In this document: piece by piece, positions 19,655 to 33,633 of the stretch
Layout of the letters: each line of letters opens with the position of its first letter
Numbering within the stretch: the stretch's first letter is position 1
Origin: Burkholderiaceae bacterium
GTDB taxonomy: Bacteria > Pseudomonadota > Gammaproteobacteria > Burkholderiales > Burkholderiaceae_F
Assembly: GCA_019236735.1 (NCBI GenBank)
Contig: JAFAIM010000007.1
Span: forward strand, 25,041-89,040
Direction: 5' to 3'
Length of the DNA stretch: 64,000 bases
Notes under the pieces: model-generated
Seen by the model: the letters and a program-made list of their open reading frames with translations, nothing else
Databases searched by the model: none
Told to the model about the DNA's origin: nothing
Made by a program: the position numbers and the translations under genes

Positions 19655-20263
19655 ATGGCAGATTCGCCGTCCTCCGACAACGGGTTGACCCGCTTCTTCA
19701 CCGGCGTCTGGCCCCTTTTAGCGCTCTTCGTTACGTGCGCGGTGACGATCCGCGCGTGCGTTCCATCCCAGGAAGGGATCGCCCCTTCAGCGGCGGCCCC
19801 GTCCGCAGTTGCGGCCTACGATTCGGCGCCAGTGCCCGCAGCCAATGCAGCCAACAACAATTCGCTTACGATGGCTGCGTTGGGCGCCTTGACACCCGAT
19901 TCGGAAATTGCCGACGTGCTGGCGGCATTGAATCGAGTGACGATCGCGTTTGCGCCAACAAGCGCGGCCGTTCCCGACGGTGCCGACGCGGTGCTGGTGC
20001 AGGCCGCAGGGGTGTTGCAGACGCGCCCGCAGTCGGAGCGGTTCGAAATCGCCGCTTACGCCGACGACGCGGGTTCACCCCTGTCCGACCTGGAGCTGGC
20101 GAGGCGTCGGGCCCAGGCGGTCATCGACTTCCTTGTGAACCAAGGCGTGCCGGCGCAGCGCTTGCAGGGCCGCGGCGTCGCCGATGAGGACCCCGCTGCC
20201 CGCGAACCCGGTCAGCTGTCCGGCCCTCGCACTCAGCGCATCCAGTTCACGCTGCTGCCGTAG
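19655..20263 (+). CDS. OmpA-domain protein with one N-terminal membrane anchor
   Basis: 202 residues. A single hydrophobic helix (about 15-33, FFTGVWPLLALFVTCAVTI) is followed by an Ala/Pro/Asn-rich linker and then a C-terminal OmpA-like peptidoglycan-binding domain (about 92-202). Visible OmpA features are ITIAFAPTSA-type strand VTIAFAPTSAAVPDGAD, EIAAYADDAGSPLSDLELARRRAQAV and LQGRGVADEDP near the end. The usual Asn/Asp-Arg pair of the diaminopimelate pocket is only partly conserved. It probably links the inner membrane to the cell wall. The 3' end overlaps the convergent GNAT-exonuclease gene by 17 bp. Confidence 0.8.
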   Translation: MADSPSSDNGLTRFFTGVWPLLALFVTCAVTIRACVPSQEGIAPSAAAPSAVAAYDSAPVPAANAANNNSLTMAALGALTPDSEIADVLAALNRVTIAFAPTSAAVPDGADAVLVQAAGVLQTRPQSERFEIAAYADDAGSPLSDLELARRRAQAVIDFLVNQGVPAQRLQGRGVADEDPAAREPGQLSGPRTQRIQFTLLP

Positions 20264-21362
20264 CCGCGCGCCGAGACGGCGGCTCGCCCAGAACCGCGCA
20301 GCGCAGGGCGAGCGCGTCGTCGAGCGCGTGGTGACGCCGCAGCCGCAGTTCCTGCGACAAGCGGTCCATTTCCGAATAGGCCACCGGCGCACGCTGCCAC
20401 CTGGCACCTTCCGGAGGATCCTCGACGCCGAGCATCTCGGCGAGCGCCCACCGATCGAAGCCGGAGTCGCTGATCAGCCGCACGGCGCGGCCGTCGGCCT
20501 GTGCACCAAGCCATCGCAGGAACTGCTCCGCGGCATCGGCGCGCGTGGTCCCCAGATTTCCGAGCAGCGGCAGCACGTTTTTTTCGACGAAGGTCGAGTA
20601 TGCGACCGGACGGGTCTGCTCGATCTCGACGTAGAACGTCTCGCCCTCGGCGCTGGCGGCGCCGAAGCTGAGCAGCGCGGGGGCTTCCAGCGAGCTGAAT
20701 TCGCTGTCGATGAACACGCACAGTTCCTGGTCGCGCGGAGCCGGCGCCGCCCACGCGATCGGCAGGATCCGGAAAAGCATGACCACGTCGCGGTAAGCAG
20801 AGGCGTCCAGGCCGAGACGTACGAGCACATCGACCGGCTCCAGATCGGTCTCGCGAAAGCCCGCGCGGCGCGCGCAGCGCAGCGCCCGAACGTTTCGCCG
20901 CGAAGGACGCAACAGGAAACGGTTGACGCCGCAATTCGACTGCAGCCACGAGCAGGCCAGCTCGAGCGCCTCGGCCGCGATTCCGTGGCGGCAGAAGCGG
21001 GCTGCGGCCAGCCAGATCTCGAGCTCAACGAGGTCGCGCATCAGATCGACTCGGCGCCAAACGAGAATCCCGGCATCTTCCTCAGCCGTGCTTAACACCA
21101 GTGCGCGGCCGTCGAAGGGGCGCGAGCCATCAAAACAGTGGCGCGGAAAGCGCATCAGAAATTGTTCGAGCGTCGGAATCGGCCGCTCGGTGAACCAGGG
21201 TGGCCCTACCCAAGTGGGGGTCAAATCGGATTCGGCCAGCCATCGGTGCGCCTGCGCGACATCCTGGGGCAGCGCTCGGCGCAATGCGACCTTGTCCCCG
21301 GACGCGATCGTCACGGTTCCGGATTGTTCCGGAAGCGGCGCCAGTGCCACCGCTGCATCCAT
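20247..21362 (-). CDS. Fusion protein: GNAT-type N-acetyltransferase plus DEDD 3'-5' exonuclease
   Basis: 371 residues from the ATG at 21362; a GTG at 21392 is possible. The N-terminal half (about 24-200) reads as a GNAT fold: VALRRALPQDVAQAHRWL, WLAAARFCRHGIAAEALELA as the acetyl-CoA loop (RxxGxA) and NVRALRCARRAGFRETD as the terminal strand-helix, like RimJ/AAC(6')-type enzymes. The second half (about 214-365) begins CVFIDSEFSSLEAPALLSFG, matching the DxE motif of DEDD exonucleases. It contains a middle aspartate in ISDSGFDRW and a final HHALDDALALR, so all four acidic positions and the histidine of a DEDDh enzyme are present. The match is to the Rv2179c-like exoribonuclease family. The fusion is unusual and its substrate is unknown. 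Confidence 0.75.
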   Translation of the reverse strand: MDAAVALAPLPEQSGTVTIASGDKVALRRALPQDVAQAHRWLAESDLTPTWVGPPWFTERPIPTLEQFLMRFPRHCFDGSRPFDGRALVLSTAEEDAGILVWRRVDLMRDLVELEIWLAAARFCRHGIAAEALELACSWLQSNCGVNRFLLRPSRRNVRALRCARRAGFRETDLEPVDVLVRLGLDASAYRDVVMLFRILPIAWAAPAPRDQELCVFIDSEFSSLEAPALLSFGAASAEGETFYVEIEQTRPVAYSTFVEKNVLPLLGNLGTTRADAAEQFLRWLGAQADGRAVRLISDSGFDRWALAEMLGVEDPPEGARWQRAPVAYSEMDRLSQELRLRRHHALDDALALRCAVLGEPPSRRAATAAA

Positions 21363-21446
21363 TCGAAGCACCTGCAAAGTTCCCTCCCCCACCGCTTATG
21401 ATTACACGGCTTCGTTCGCCCCTACCTGTCCCTCGTGCGAGCTTCC

Positions 21447-22628
21447 ATGCCAGACGGAACACCGGAAACCGATCCGCAGTCTTTGCTCGGGCCGTCGAAA
21501 CTGCCCGCCGTCGGCACCACGATTTTCACCATCATGTCGCAGCTCGCGGCGGAGCACCAGGCGGTCAATTTGGGCCAGGGTTTTCCGGACTTCGATTGCG
21601 AGGCGCACCTTAAGGAACTCGTGGCCGAAGCGATGCAGCTTGGGCACAACCAGTATGCGCCAATGCCGGGCCTGCCGGCGCTGCGGCAAGCGGTAGCGCA
21701 AAAAGTCCAGCGTTTGTACGGGCGCCGCTACGACAGCGATTCGGAAGTGACGATCACCGCGGGTGCGACACAGGCGATTTTGACGTCGGTACTGGCGGCG
21801 GTACGCGCCGGCGACGAGGTCATCGTGCTAGAGCCGGCTTACGACAGCTATGGCCCCGCAATTGAGCTGGCCGGCGGCCGCGCCGTCGCGGTGCCACTGG
21901 ACTTCACCCGCGGATACGGCGTGAACTGGGAGCGCGTGCGCTCCGCGCTTACGCCACGAACGCGCCTGCTGATCCTGAATTCGCCGCACAACCCGACCGG
22001 GAGCGTACTCGGCGAGCCGGACTTACGCGCGCTCGAGCAAATCGTCAGCCGCCATCGCTTGCTGATCGTGTCCGATGAGGTCTACGAACATATCGTGTTC
22101 GACGGCCAGCCGCATTGGAGCATCTCCTGCTCCGAACTGCTGGCTTCGCGCGCATTCGTGCTTTCGAGTTTCGGCAAGACGTTCCACGTAACCGGATGGA
22201 AGATCGGAACTTGCTGCGCCCCGGCACCGCTGATGGAGCAGTTCCGCAAGGTGCACCAGTTCAACGTGTTCACGGTCAATACCCCGATGCAGTGGGCGCT
22301 GGCGCGTTTCCTGCAGCAGCCGCGTCACTATCTCGAACTGCCGGCCTTTTACCAGCGAAAACGGGACCGCTTCGTCGAGGCGCTGGCGAGCACGCGCTTT
22401 TCGCCGCTGCCGTGCCGTGGCACCTACTTCGTGTTAGCGAACTATTCGGCCATCTCCGACGAGCCGGAGGAGCAGTTTGCACGTCGGCTGACGGTGGAAC
22501 ACGGAGTGGCGGCGATTCCGCTGGCTCCGTTCTACACGCACCCTGTGAATCGCCACATCGTTCGCTTTTGTTTCGCCAAACGTGACGAAACGCTCGACGC
22601 AGGGCTGGAGCGGCTGGCGCGGGTCTAG
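21447..22628 (+). CDS. PLP-dependent aminotransferase, methionine aminotransferase type (YbdL-like)
   Basis: 393 residues from the ATG at 21447; a GTG at 21435 is the alternative. Class I/II fold. The N-terminus TIFTIMSQLAAEHQAVNLGQ and NLGQGFPDFDC are typical of the YbdL/kynurenine aminotransferase group. NSPHNPTGSV binds the cofactor, VSDEVYEHIVFDG contains the pyridine-nitrogen Asp and phenol-oxygen Tyr, and the Schiff-base lysine is in SSFGKTFHVTGWKIG. The C-terminal HIVRFCFAKRDETL includes the carboxylate-binding Arg. YbdL-type enzymes transaminate methionine and aromatic residues, for example in the last step of methionine salvage. Substrate is inferred from the family. Confidence 0.87.
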   Translation: MPDGTPETDPQSLLGPSKLPAVGTTIFTIMSQLAAEHQAVNLGQGFPDFDCEAHLKELVAEAMQLGHNQYAPMPGLPALRQAVAQKVQRLYGRRYDSDSEVTITAGATQAILTSVLAAVRAGDEVIVLEPAYDSYGPAIELAGGRAVAVPLDFTRGYGVNWERVRSALTPRTRLLILNSPHNPTGSVLGEPDLRALEQIVSRHRLLIVSDEVYEHIVFDGQPHWSISCSELLASRAFVLSSFGKTFHVTGWKIGTCCAPAPLMEQFRKVHQFNVFTVNTPMQWALARFLQQPRHYLELPAFYQRKRDRFVEALASTRFSPLPCRGTYFVLANYSAISDEPEEQFARRLTVEHGVAAIPLAPFYTHPVNRHIVRFCFAKRDETLDAGLERLARV

Positions 22629-22640
22629 TGCGTGTAACCC

Positions 22641-23912
22641 TTACTCCTCCTCATCGTCGCGCGGCGCCGCGGGCAAAATGGCCACCGCCTGCTCGGCCGG
22701 CAAGGCTTCGACATCGCTCAACTTTTTCTGCATCTGGCGCGTGCGGGTGTCTGCCTGCTCGAGCGTGCGGGAAACAGTGCCAACCTGTTCGCGGACTCGC
22801 CCGAGCCATTCTCCAAAACGGGCGAATTCCGTTTTCACCGCCCCCAGCACCTGCCAGACTTCGGCCGAGCGCTGCTCGATCGCAAGCGTTCGAAAACCCA
22901 TTTGCACCGTATTGAGCATCGCAAACAACGTGGTCGGACCCGCTACCACGATGCGAAGTTCGCGATTCAGCGTTTCGGCCAGGCCCGGACGCCGCAACAC
23001 TTCCGCAAACAGGCCCTCGGTCGGCAGGAACAGCACCGCAAAGTCCGTCGTATGCGGTGGCTCGACATACTTCTCGCGCAACGAGCGTGCCTCGGTGCGG
23101 ACGCGCTGTTCCAGCGCACGCCCGGCTTCCTCGGCACTGGCGGCATCAGCGCGTTCCTGCGCGGCGACCAGTCGCTCGTAATCCTCTGTCGGGAATTTCG
23201 CATCGATCGGCAGCCAAACCGAGCCTGAGCCGTTGCGGCCCGGCAGCCGTACCGCAAAATCGACGCGTTCGCTCGAGCCCGGTCGGGTCGGAAAATTGAT
23301 GGCGTACTGGTCGGCCAGCAGCACCTCGCCCAGCAGAGCCGCCAGGCGTACCTCGCCGAATACCCCGCGCGATTTGACGTTGCCCAGCAGCCGCTTCAGG
23401 TCTCCAACCCCGGCCGCGAGAGCCTGCATTTCGCCCAATCCTTTGTGTACTTGCTCCAGGCGTTCGGATACGAGTCGGAACGACTCGCCCAGGCGACCTT
23501 CCAAGGTCATTTGCAGTTTTTCCTCGACCGTCGCCCGCATCCGCTCCAAACGGGCTTCGTTGCCGTCCTGTAGCGCCTGCAACCTTGTTTCGACAGTCGC
23601 TCGCACGTCTGCCAGATGCCGCTGGATCGCCGCGGTCAGGTCGGCCAGATGCTGCTGCATCGTGCGGCCGAAATCCCCCACTTGTTCGCCCTGTATCCGG
23701 GTGATCTGCGTCATGTGCGCGGTCAGCGCATCCTGCAACTGCGCCACGCGCGCGCCGATCTGCAGCGACGCGCGATCGGCGCTCGAATCGACTGCGTGGC
23801 GAACTTCGCGTTCGAGCCGATTCAGGCGCGACCGAACCGCCCAAAGAATTGCCGCGACCGCAGCGGCGGTGCCCGCGACCTCGGCCAACAACCACACTGG
23901 AACTTCGCTCAT
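22641..23912 (-). CDS. rmuC: RmuC family DNA recombination protein
   Basis: 423 residues. One N-terminal membrane helix (about 7-25) is followed by a long coiled coil to ~190 (REVRHAVDSSADRASL, then ATVEEKLQMTLEGRLGESF). The nuclease-like RmuC core starts at GNVKSRGVFGEVRLAALL (about 190-207). The core motifs RVDFAVRLPG and VWLPIDAKFPTEDYERL are those of the PD-(D/E)xK-like fold, and VPTEGL-equivalent FLPTEGLFAEVLRR is present. RmuC limits inversion at short inverted repeats. The gene converges with the aminotransferase 12 bp away. The C-terminus ends in acidic residues. Confidence 0.93.
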   Translation of the reverse strand: MSEVPVWLLAEVAGTAAAVAAILWAVRSRLNRLEREVRHAVDSSADRASLQIGARVAQLQDALTAHMTQITRIQGEQVGDFGRTMQQHLADLTAAIQRHLADVRATVETRLQALQDGNEARLERMRATVEEKLQMTLEGRLGESFRLVSERLEQVHKGLGEMQALAAGVGDLKRLLGNVKSRGVFGEVRLAALLGEVLLADQYAINFPTRPGSSERVDFAVRLPGRNGSGSVWLPIDAKFPTEDYERLVAAQERADAASAEEAGRALEQRVRTEARSLREKYVEPPHTTDFAVLFLPTEGLFAEVLRRPGLAETLNRELRIVVAGPTTLFAMLNTVQMGFRTLAIEQRSAEVWQVLGAVKTEFARFGEWLGRVREQVGTVSRTLEQADTRTRQMQKKLSDVEALPAEQAVAILPAAPRDDEEE

Positions 23913-23999
23913 CGCGACTGCGCCCTTCCCTGCTTCTCATTTCAGCACGCGCCGGTGCCGATTATCGAGGAACCGCGACTTTTCAGCCCGCTGAAACAC

Positions 24000-26510
24000 T
24001 TACACTTCGCGCAGAACCGTCCAGGGAGGAGTCGATGTCACGCGCCGAAGCGCGACCGAACCCGCGGCGATCGCGCTCGCGGCGCCGAACGCGATTCCCA
24101 AGGCGAAAGGCCACGCGCTTGGACGATAGTCGAAGTGCAGCACCTGGCGCGCCAGCAGCCAGGCGATCGCGCTTGCGGCCATCGCGGAAAGCAGGCCGGA
24201 GATCGAACCGATGGCGCCGAGCTCCACAAGCTGGACGCCTCGCAACTGCCTGCGCACCGCCCCGAGCGCACGAACCAGGGCCGCGTGGCGTGCACGTTCG
24301 TCCTGGGTCGCCCATAACGCCGAGTACAAGACGAGCACGCCGGCCAGCAGCGCGAATGCGAACACCAGCTGTACTGCAGAACCGACCTGTTCGACCACGG
24401 AACGGACTTGGGCAAGCACCGCGCCCGTATCGATCACCGTCAGGTTGCGAAATTCTCGCACCAGTGTCGAGGTCGGATCCGGCTGCAGCTGCAACTGCGG
24501 CACGTAAACGGATGTGATCAAGGTTTGCGGGCGATCCTGCAACAGCGCGGGCGACATGATCACAAAGAAATTGACCTTCATCGAATCCCAGTTGAGCTCG
24601 CGTACGCTGGTCACCGCCGCTTCCACGGTCTCGCCCGCGACGTCGAAGCCCAGTCGATCGCCAACGCGCACCCCAAGCGTCTGGGCGATCCCTCGCTCGA
24701 TCGACAATTCGGCCGAGCGCGCCCCGAACCACCTGCCTTGAACGATCCGGTTATAGGAAGGCAGTTCGTCCATATACGACAGATTGAATTCGCGTTCGAC
24801 CAGCCGGCGCGCGCGTTCATCCGCGTAGCGACCGGGATCGACCGGCTGCCCGTCGATCGACACCAGCCTGCCGCGCACCATCGGAAACAGCTCGGCGCCG
24901 GTGATTCCCAGCGCATGCAGGCGTGCTTGTACCGCCTGCGCCTGGTCAGGTTGGATGTTGATGATGAAGCGGTTGGGTGCGTCCGGTGCGATCTGGGCCC
25001 GCCACTGCTGCAGCAGATCGGTGCGCAGAATTCCCATTACGAGCAGCGCAGTCAGCCCGAAAGACAGAGCTACCACCTGGACGATGGTTGCCGAGGGATG
25101 GCGTGCGATCGCCGCCAGTGCCAGGCCAACGCTCGACGGCAAGCGCTTCGCGCCTCGGCGCAACCGGCGCAATGCTGCGAGCCAGCCCCATGCAGCGGCG
25201 GCGAACACGACGACTGCGCCGGCGAATCCGGCGCCGGTCACCAATGCCAGCTGCATGTCGCGCGAAAGCCATAACAGGAGGCACACGAACGCGGCTGCTG
25301 CCGCTGCATAGACGATTGCAGCGGACTGCGTTGGCCACGCCGCAGCATCGCGCCGAAGTGCGCGCAGCGGGGGCACGTTGCGCAGGCGCACGATCGGCGC
25401 CAGCGCGAATCCGCCCAGCAGCGCCAGCCCGCATCCGAAGGACTGCATCGCCGACGCGATCGACGGCGGCGGCAGCTGCGTCGGTAACAGTGTTCCCAGA
25501 GCCTGCACGATCGCCAGATGCAATACGAGGCCGCCTGACACGCCGGCGAGCGAACCCGCGAGCCCGACCCAGGCGAACTGCAGCGCGAACAGAGCCAGCA
25601 GATCGCGCGGCCGCAATCCCAGACAACGCAACACCGCGCAACTGTCGATCCGCCTGTGCGCGAACTGCCTCGCCACCATCGCGACCGCGACTGCGGCCAG
25701 CAGCGCTGCGAGCAGGGCAATCAGCGTCAGGAACTGGCGCGCCCGCTCCAGCGCCGCATGCAGCTCCGGCCGGCCATCCTGCAGCGACTGCAGGCGCTGT
25801 CCGCGCGCAAGGCGCGGTCGCAGCCACCCGGAAAAGCGCTCGATGGAATCGGTGGGGCCTGCGAACAGCAGGTGGTACGCGACTCGGCTGCCGGGCTGCA
25901 CCAGATGCGTGGCGGCGAGATCATCGAGCTGGATCATCACGCGCGGAGCGAACGATAGGAGCTGCGCGCCGCGGTCCGGCTCCGTGACGATCACGCCCGC
26001 GACTCGCAGCGTCGAGTCGCCTAGGCGAAAGCGGTCGCCGACCGCCAGGTTGAGCGAATCCAGAAGCTGCGGATCCACCCACGCCTCGCCCTCGGCGGGT
26101 GCTCCGGGCGCTGCAGCGTCGGTTCCGGGCGCCCGAAGTGTGACTTTGCCTCGCAGCGGATAAGCCGCTGAGACCGCCTTGAGCGCGGCAAGGACGCTGC
26201 GCTGCGGGTCTTGTGCGCTGACCGCCATGCTCAGAAACGTGACGGTTTGAGCAAGCTGCAATCCCGCCGAGCGCGCCTGCTCTGCGATTGTCGCGTCGAT
26301 CGGCCGATCCGACTCGAGTACCAGATCGCCGCCGATGAAAATCGCGGCGTCTCGCTGTAGCGCCCGCTCGGCTCGATCTACGAAGAAGGCGACGCTCGCC
26401 AGCGCGGCCACCGCCAGCGCGAGCGAGGCCGCAAGCAGTCGCACTTCGCCCGAGCGCCAGTCGCGGACGGTCATCCGCAGCGACTGCGAAAGTAAGGCCG
26501 CGAACGTCAC
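24000..26510 (-). CDS. ABC transporter permease, YbbP/FtsX type
   Basis: 836 residues from a GTG. It has the architecture of YbbP: one helix near residues 25-45, a periplasmic MacB-like domain (SAQDPQRSVLAALKAVSAAYPL), a cluster of helices from ~240 to 460, a second periplasmic domain, and a final FtsX domain (about 700-836) with three helices starting LVFAFALLAGVLVLYSALWATQDERARHAALVRALG. YbbP works with the ATPase YbbA, often beside the esterase TesA, to move lipophilic substrates. No ATPase gene is seen next to it here, so the partner is elsewhere or absent. It is preceded on the same strand by DUF2905 (31 bp gap). Confidence 0.87.
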   Translation of the reverse strand: MTFAALLSQSLRMTVRDWRSGEVRLLAASLALAVAALASVAFFVDRAERALQRDAAIFIGGDLVLESDRPIDATIAEQARSAGLQLAQTVTFLSMAVSAQDPQRSVLAALKAVSAAYPLRGKVTLRAPGTDAAAPGAPAEGEAWVDPQLLDSLNLAVGDRFRLGDSTLRVAGVIVTEPDRGAQLLSFAPRVMIQLDDLAATHLVQPGSRVAYHLLFAGPTDSIERFSGWLRPRLARGQRLQSLQDGRPELHAALERARQFLTLIALLAALLAAVAVAMVARQFAHRRIDSCAVLRCLGLRPRDLLALFALQFAWVGLAGSLAGVSGGLVLHLAIVQALGTLLPTQLPPPSIASAMQSFGCGLALLGGFALAPIVRLRNVPPLRALRRDAAAWPTQSAAIVYAAAAAAFVCLLLWLSRDMQLALVTGAGFAGAVVVFAAAAWGWLAALRRLRRGAKRLPSSVGLALAAIARHPSATIVQVVALSFGLTALLVMGILRTDLLQQWRAQIAPDAPNRFIINIQPDQAQAVQARLHALGITGAELFPMVRGRLVSIDGQPVDPGRYADERARRLVEREFNLSYMDELPSYNRIVQGRWFGARSAELSIERGIAQTLGVRVGDRLGFDVAGETVEAAVTSVRELNWDSMKVNFFVIMSPALLQDRPQTLITSVYVPQLQLQPDPTSTLVREFRNLTVIDTGAVLAQVRSVVEQVGSAVQLVFAFALLAGVLVLYSALWATQDERARHAALVRALGAVRRQLRGVQLVELGAIGSISGLLSAMAASAIAWLLARQVLHFDYRPSAWPFALGIAFGAASAIAAGSVALRRVTSTPPWTVLREV

Positions 26511-26541
26511 CGTTTTATGAGGTCGCCATCGGGTTCAGCGC

Positions 26542-26742
26542 TCAGCGACGCAGCCACCACAGCAGAAGTGTCAGCACAGCCGAAACCAGCACGCTGCTGG
26601 CCAACGGCAAATACAAATCGAACCCGCCACGATGGAAGTGAAAATCGCCCGGCAGCCGGCCGAGCGGGATGCGGGAGAGCCACGGCCATGTCAGGCCGGC
26701 AACCAACAGCGCGAGGCCCGCCCCGATCAGCCAGCGATTCAT
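26542..26742 (-). CDS. DUF2905 family small membrane protein
   Basis: 66 residues with two membrane helices (about 4-22 and 43-63) joined by the family loop PLGRLPGDFHFHRGGFDLYLPL. DUF2905 proteins are short integral membrane proteins without a known function. The gene lies 31 bp before the YbbP-type permease on the same strand, so the two may be one transcript. No other recognised feature. Confidence 0.82.
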   Translation of the reverse strand: MNRWLIGAGLALLVAGLTWPWLSRIPLGRLPGDFHFHRGGFDLYLPLASSVLVSAVLTLLLWWLRR

Positions 26743-26820
26743 CGTCGCTGTTATACACCGCGACTGGGGAGCGGGTGCTTGCAGGGCCCAGATGCAGTTT
26801 GCCCCACGGCACAGCGGCGA

Positions 26821-26886
26821 GGCGCGGATCTCCGCGCCTTGCTCAGCTGATCTGCAAAAGCGCCCGGCAGCGGGAGGGCCGGGCGC
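26821..26886 (-). terminator. Tandem hairpin terminators downstream of pilY1
   Basis: GCGCCCGGC (26860-26868) and GCCGGGCGC (26878-26886) form a perfect 9-bp stem. On the minus strand it is followed by TTTT, which fits intrinsic termination of the pilY1 operon. A second perfect hairpin, GGCGCGGA-TC-TCCGCGCC, lies at 26821-26838. Confidence 0.7.
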
Positions 26887-26901
26887 GGCACTGTTACCTT
26901 G

Positions 26902-31557
<4,656 letters not shown>

Positions 31558-31568
31558 GGTGGATCCCA

Positions 31569-32138
31569 TCACAGCGTGATGAAAGCTTGACTAAGCGTGG
31601 AAGAGTTGCGGGCATTCGCCACTTGCACGGTGACCCGATAGAAATACTTCGGCGACCCGATGTACGTCACGGCGTCGCTCGACATGCTGCCGTTGTTCGA
31701 CGAGCCGCCCGATACCGACGCGCAGAAGTTGCCGACGCCGCCGGGAGAGCCGGTCAACTTGCACATCCGGCTGATCGTCCACGAAACCGTGTTGTTGGCG
31801 TTGTCGGTGACGGTGCAGGTTGTGCATGTGTTCCAGAACGTTGACGAAGTCCAGAGCTGATCGGTTCCATAGGAGTAGTAGCCGCTGGCCGGCGCATCGG
31901 CGTTCAAAGCGCCCGTAGTGGAGTTGGCCTGCAGCCACGCCACCGCCGCCTGAACCCCGGAGTCGGCGCTGTTGACAGTCGCATTGCGCGCGGCCAGGTT
32001 GCCAGCGACCATCTGGCCGGTGTCCATCGAACGAATCATCGCTACACCGGAAACCATCATCGCGACCAGCGCAACCAGCACCATCAGCAGCATGTATCCG
32101 TGTTGCGCCTTTCGCGGCGCCGTTCGATTCGATCTCAT
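31569..32138 (-). CDS. pilX: Type IV pilus minor pilin assembly protein PilX
   Basis: 189 residues from the ATG at 32138, which overlaps the pilW stop as ATGA; an upstream ATG at 32150 is less likely. The N-terminus [26 protein letters not shown] is the PilX form of a class III signal and helix. It is followed by [27 protein letters not shown], conserved in PilX_N proteins. Five cysteines lie in the globular part ([18 protein letters not shown]). PilX joins PilV, PilW and FimT in the tip-priming minor pilin complex that carries PilY1. It precedes pilY1 by 11 bp. Confidence 0.9.
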   Translation of the reverse strand: MRSNRTAPRKAQHGYMLLMVLVALVAMMVSGVAMIRSMDTGQMVAGNLAARNATVNSADSGVQAAVAWLQANSTTGALNADAPASGYYSYGTDQLWTSSTFWNTCTTCTVTDNANNTVSWTISRMCKLTGSPGGVGNFCASVSGGSSNNGSMSSDAVTYIGSPKYFYRVTVQVANARNSSTLSQAFITL

Positions 32139-33226
32139 GACGGTGTCCAAATCAGGTTACGAACGCTGCTGGTGACGTGAAAGACCCGGTAGCGGTAGCA
32201 CTGCCAGCCCGGTTCGGTCGGAGCGGCGGTGCCAGAAAGATCGAGCTGCGTCACGGTTCCATCGTCCCAGGTGACGGAAGGAGACGCCAGCGTGGTGACG
32301 CATTGGCCCGCGCTGTTTTGCTTTTCGGGCTTGGCGCTGCGGGCCACCAGCACGACTCGGACCGCCAGCACGCTTTGCCACGTTGCGGGCGCCGCAACGG
32401 TCCAGGCTCCGACGGTGCCGGTGCCGTTATCGATTCCGTACATTGCCTTCAACATCACGATATTCGCCGCTACGGGCTGAGAGGCTTGGTCTGCGATCAG
32501 TTGATTGACCATCAGCGTGTCGAAGTTCGGGAGCGCCGGGTTGTTCTGGATCCAGTACTGGTTCGCGATCGGTGCCGGGCCCATATCCATCACCACTGCG
32601 CTGGCCGAGTAGTTCGGCCCCATGCCTCCCGCCGGGTTGTAGCGGGCAGCGGCGTGCTTGATCGTGTTCTGGTTGGTGGCGCCGTTGGTCGGCGTATTGG
32701 TCGCTTCGGCAAGCGTGCAGGGCTGGCCGGGTTGTGCCAGCAGCAGCACGTCGCCCTGGTTTACACCATACGCGTCGGTGACGACGTAGTCGGACGTTGG
32801 CGACGCCAGACCCGTCGTCAGATTGATGACGCCCGGCATCATGTCGGTGTTGCTGGAGATGACGGTGATCGAGTCGGGCTGCTGCGCGTTCCCGCCGAAC
32901 GCGATCTGAACAGGGGCGAGCGTGAAGGGTCCGATCGCGGCGGCTGGAGTCACGCCCGAGTCGGAGCCGCTCACCTGGCATCCGAGGTAGTTGGCGTTAT
33001 TGATTCCATAGCCGGCGATCCGCAGATCGCGATCCAATACATATGTCCCAAGGGTGCCGCTGAAAGAGGCGTCGCCGCCGCTGGTCGCGGTTCGCCGGTA
33101 GCCCTCCGACACCGCGAACGCCTGCATCACGACGAGCGTCGCGAACATCGCCACGACGGTCGAAACCAATATCTCGATCAGCGAAAAGCCGGTTTGATGG
33201 GTGCGCCGCTTCATGCCTGATCTCAT
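32135..33226 (-). CDS. pilW: Type IV pilus minor pilin PilW
   Basis: 363 residues from the ATG at 33226, which overlaps the pilV stop (ATGA); the open frame further upstream crosses pilV and was discarded. The prepilin motif is TGFSLIEILVSTVVAMFATLVV near residue 12, with G/F cleavage and Glu5. The next conserved block AFSGTLG-like SFSGTLGTYVLDRDLRIAGYG is typical of PilW. The large globular domain contains paired cysteines. PilW is a minor pilin needed for pilus initiation with PilX and PilY1. Confidence 0.92.
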   Translation of the reverse strand: MRSGMKRRTHQTGFSLIEILVSTVVAMFATLVVMQAFAVSEGYRRTATSGGDASFSGTLGTYVLDRDLRIAGYGINNANYLGCQVSGSDSGVTPAAAIGPFTLAPVQIAFGGNAQQPDSITVISSNTDMMPGVINLTTGLASPTSDYVVTDAYGVNQGDVLLLAQPGQPCTLAEATNTPTNGATNQNTIKHAAARYNPAGGMGPNYSASAVVMDMGPAPIANQYWIQNNPALPNFDTLMVNQLIADQASQPVAANIVMLKAMYGIDNGTGTVGAWTVAAPATWQSVLAVRVVLVARSAKPEKQNSAGQCVTTLASPSVTWDDGTVTQLDLSGTAAPTEPGWQCYRYRVFHVTSSVRNLIWTPS

Positions 33227-33618
33227 GGGTTCTGGATCGTCGCGATTTCGCTGTGCTGGTGCGCCGTGCCGTTGGGCGGCGTCCACGTGATCGTCACCTG
33301 CACCGTTCCGGTCGCAGGCGTGACTGCGACCGTAGCGGCACCGTTCGGCAGCGCCGTCTGCACCTCGTTTACCCAGCCCACCAGCACGGTCGGGGCGGCT
33401 CCGCCGCCGTACGCGTACGTGGCCAGGTTGGTCCGGTTCACCCACATGTCGTTGATCAAGGCTTCCGACAGCAGAACGGCGTCGGTGCGGTTCTTCGCGT
33501 CGGAGTAGTAAGAGATCGCGCGCGCCTGCATCCCCAACATTCCGAGAATTCCGAAGGCAAAAATCGTCATCGCGACCAGAACTTCGATCAGCGTCATTCC
33601 GCGTACGGCAACTCGCAT
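33223..33618 (-). CDS. pilV: Type IV pilus minor pilin PilV
   Basis: 131 residues from the ATG at 33618, preceded by GGAGG at good spacing; the GTG at 33633 in frame is less likely. The N-terminus RGMTLIEVLVAMTIFAFGILGMLGMQARAIS is the prepilin/PilV signature. The body has a short pilin-like beta sheet ending VTITWTPPNGTAHQHSEIATI. It is a component of the PilVWX-FimT minor pilin complex. Its stop is coupled to the pilW start. Confidence 0.92.
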   Translation of the reverse strand: MRVAVRGMTLIEVLVAMTIFAFGILGMLGMQARAISYYSDAKNRTDAVLLSEALINDMWVNRTNLATYAYGGGAAPTVLVGWVNEVQTALPNGAATVAVTPATGTVQVTITWTPPNGTAHQHSEIATIQNP

Positions 33619-33633
33619 CGCTCCTCCGTTCAC

